From positions 310,001 to 374,000 of the forward strand of contig CAXXSG010000002.1 in NCBI GenBank assembly GCA_963665915.2: a stretch of DNA of 64,000 bases. The letters run 5' to 3'. Source of the stretch: JAFGRU01 sp963665915. Its GTDB lineage: Bacteria; Desulfobacterota; Desulfuromonadia; Desulfuromonadales; JAAYDE01. The notes below the pieces were generated by a model. That model did not search any database, was not told the DNA's origin, and saw only the letters and a program-made list of their open reading frames with translations. The position numbers and the translations under genes are program-made. This document shows, in pieces, positions 63,183-64,000 of this stretch (position 1 is the first letter of the stretch; every line of letters starts with the position of its first letter).

Positions 63183-63837
63183 TCAATTCAGGCTTTCGTA
63201 CTGGTCAATAGCCTCTTCCACATCATCATAAACAGAAAGTCGGCCGTCATGGATAACGGCGGCAGTTTCGCAGTGTTCACGGATTGTGGCGATGTTGTGT
63301 GACACCACAATAAGAGTGGAACGGCTTTTTCCGCTTTTTGAACTCTTCTTTGCTTTTTCTTTTAAAGCTGGAATCGCCTACGGCTGTGACTTCATCGATC
63401 AGGTAGTAGTTGAAGTCGATAGCCATGCTCAGGCCAAAGGCAAGTTTGGCTTTCATCCCCTGATGAATAGGTATTGACCGGCATATCCATATAGGTTCCG
63501 AGTTCGGCAAAATCGTCTACAAACACGGCAACTTTCAATATATCAGCGTTGTATATTCGGCAGACCGAAACGCAGGTTCTCACGTCCGGTGAGGCTGCCG
63601 TTGGAATCCGCCGGAGAAACCGATGGGCCAGGAGATGCTGGCCTTTCGCACGACATCTCCAGAGGTGGGAAGTTCTGCCCCGCCGATGATTCGAAGCAGC
63701 GTCGATTTGCCTGCCCCGTTTCGTCCCAGAATCCCCATATTGCGTCCCTGAGGGATGACTGTACTGACGTTTTCGAGAACCGTCTTGAAGCCTTCGGGAG
63801 TAGGATATCTTTTTGTCAGGTTCCTCAGTTCAATCAT
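63183..63837 (-). CDS. kpsT: Capsule ABC exporter ATPase KpsT, frame broken at four places
   Basis: Assembled: MIELRNLTKRYPTPEGFKTV, Walker A GRNGAGKST, signature-like NTYSSGMKAKLAFGLSMA, Walker B YYLIDEVTAVGD and the H-loop in VVSHNIAT. About 217 residues, the KpsT size. Frames switch near 63328, 63458, 63566 and 63600, each cured by removing one base. It powers export of the Kdo-linked polysaccharide. In the sequence as given, kpsM runs into it without a stop. Confidence 0.78.
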
Positions 63838-64000
63838 TGTTACCTCTATGTATCGACGGGAATATCGTTCCAACAGCAAACCCATTGCCAACACCAGAAA
63901 AAGAAAAGTGTTCACATAACCCAGGTCGACAAAGCGACTCTCATATCTCCACGTCAGTCCTTCCCGAGCTAATTCAATCAGGTGGGATAGGGGGTTGAAA
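63834..64000 (-). CDS. kpsM: Capsule ABC exporter membrane protein KpsM (C-terminal end, cut by window)
   Basis: Reading from the right edge, the frame gives NPLSHLIELAREGLTWRYES, a last membrane helix (TFLFLVLAMGLLLERYSRRY) and IEVT. The layout is that of the KpsM/ABC-2 C-terminus. The expected stop would overlap the kpsT start (ACATGA). The sequence reads ACAATGA, so no stop appears. The gene begins beyond the window. Confidence 0.72.

Noticed and set aside
60761..63838. Programmed +1 frameshifting or true pseudogenes in kpsT, kpsE and kpsD
   Set aside because: Eighteen sites without a common slippery motif, all solved by one extra base, and with all conserved motifs kept, fit sequence error better.
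1..64000. tRNA or rRNA genes, CRISPR arrays, prophage or intact transposase genes
   Set aside because: The gaps were read for cloverleaf ends, spaced direct repeats and integrase or transposase motifs. None was found apart from the MITE-like element.

Overview
The window looks like chromosomal DNA from a motile, capsulated, Gram-negative anaerobe, most likely a deltaproteobacterium (Desulfuromonadales/Desulfobacterota type). This rests on the gene order flhA-flhF-flhG-fliA-flgFGAHIJ-flgMNKL-csrA-fliW-flagellin, P- and L-ring genes, a TRAP carboxylate transporter, an AMMECR1 protein, receiver/DUF4388 proteins and a group 2 (Kps) capsule locus. Taxonomy is inferred from gene content only.

1-23.7 kb is a flagellar regulon on the + strand: export gate end (flhA), number and placement control (flhF, flhG), sigma-28 (fliA), rod and ring genes (flgF, G, A, H, I, J), anti-sigma factor and chaperone (flgM, flgN), hook junction (flgK, flgL), the CsrA/FliW control pair, a large TPR-glycosyltransferase-pyruvyltransferase fusion, flagellin, flaG, fliD, fliS, a small coiled-coil protein, two PilZ proteins, a FliK-like protein and an FlhB-tail protein. 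Three sigma-28 promoters are readable (before flgF, flgM and flagellin). The flagellin leader carries a CsrA-type hairpin and a 9-bp tandem repeat.

23.7-37.4 kb holds AMMECR1 and typA (- strand), a peptidase-like lipoprotein with a substituted catalytic residue (+), and then a minus-strand catabolic cassette: IclR regulator, TRAP transporter (large membrane, binding and small membrane proteins), LarA-type racemase, divergent enolase, glycerate kinase and 2-hydroxyacid dehydrogenase. The cassette suggests uptake of a hydroxy-acid and its entry into lower glycolysis. The enolase lacks two conserved active-site histidines, so its reaction is uncertain.

37.6-48.2 kb (+) holds miaB, a receiver/GAF/degenerate-GGDEF protein, a frame-shifted receiver/DUF4388 protein, a PHP phosphoesterase, an M42 aminopeptidase, a 389-bp MITE-like element of nested inverted repeats, guaB and guaA. 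Several intergenic spaces share a dispersed repeat family.

48.2-64 kb (- strand, read from the right) is an ABC-transporter-dependent capsule locus: kpsM, kpsT, kpsE, kpsD, four serotype-type genes (sulfotransferase-like, FkbM-type methyltransferase, a phosphoribosyltransferase-HAD-GT4 fusion, a GT2 glycosyltransferase), then kpsF, kpsC and kpsS. The middle genes are AT-rich mosaics. From about 60.76 kb to the right edge, reading frames are broken at 18 places, every one explained by a single extra base, while the protein families stay intact. This points to sequence error in this stretch more than to gene decay.
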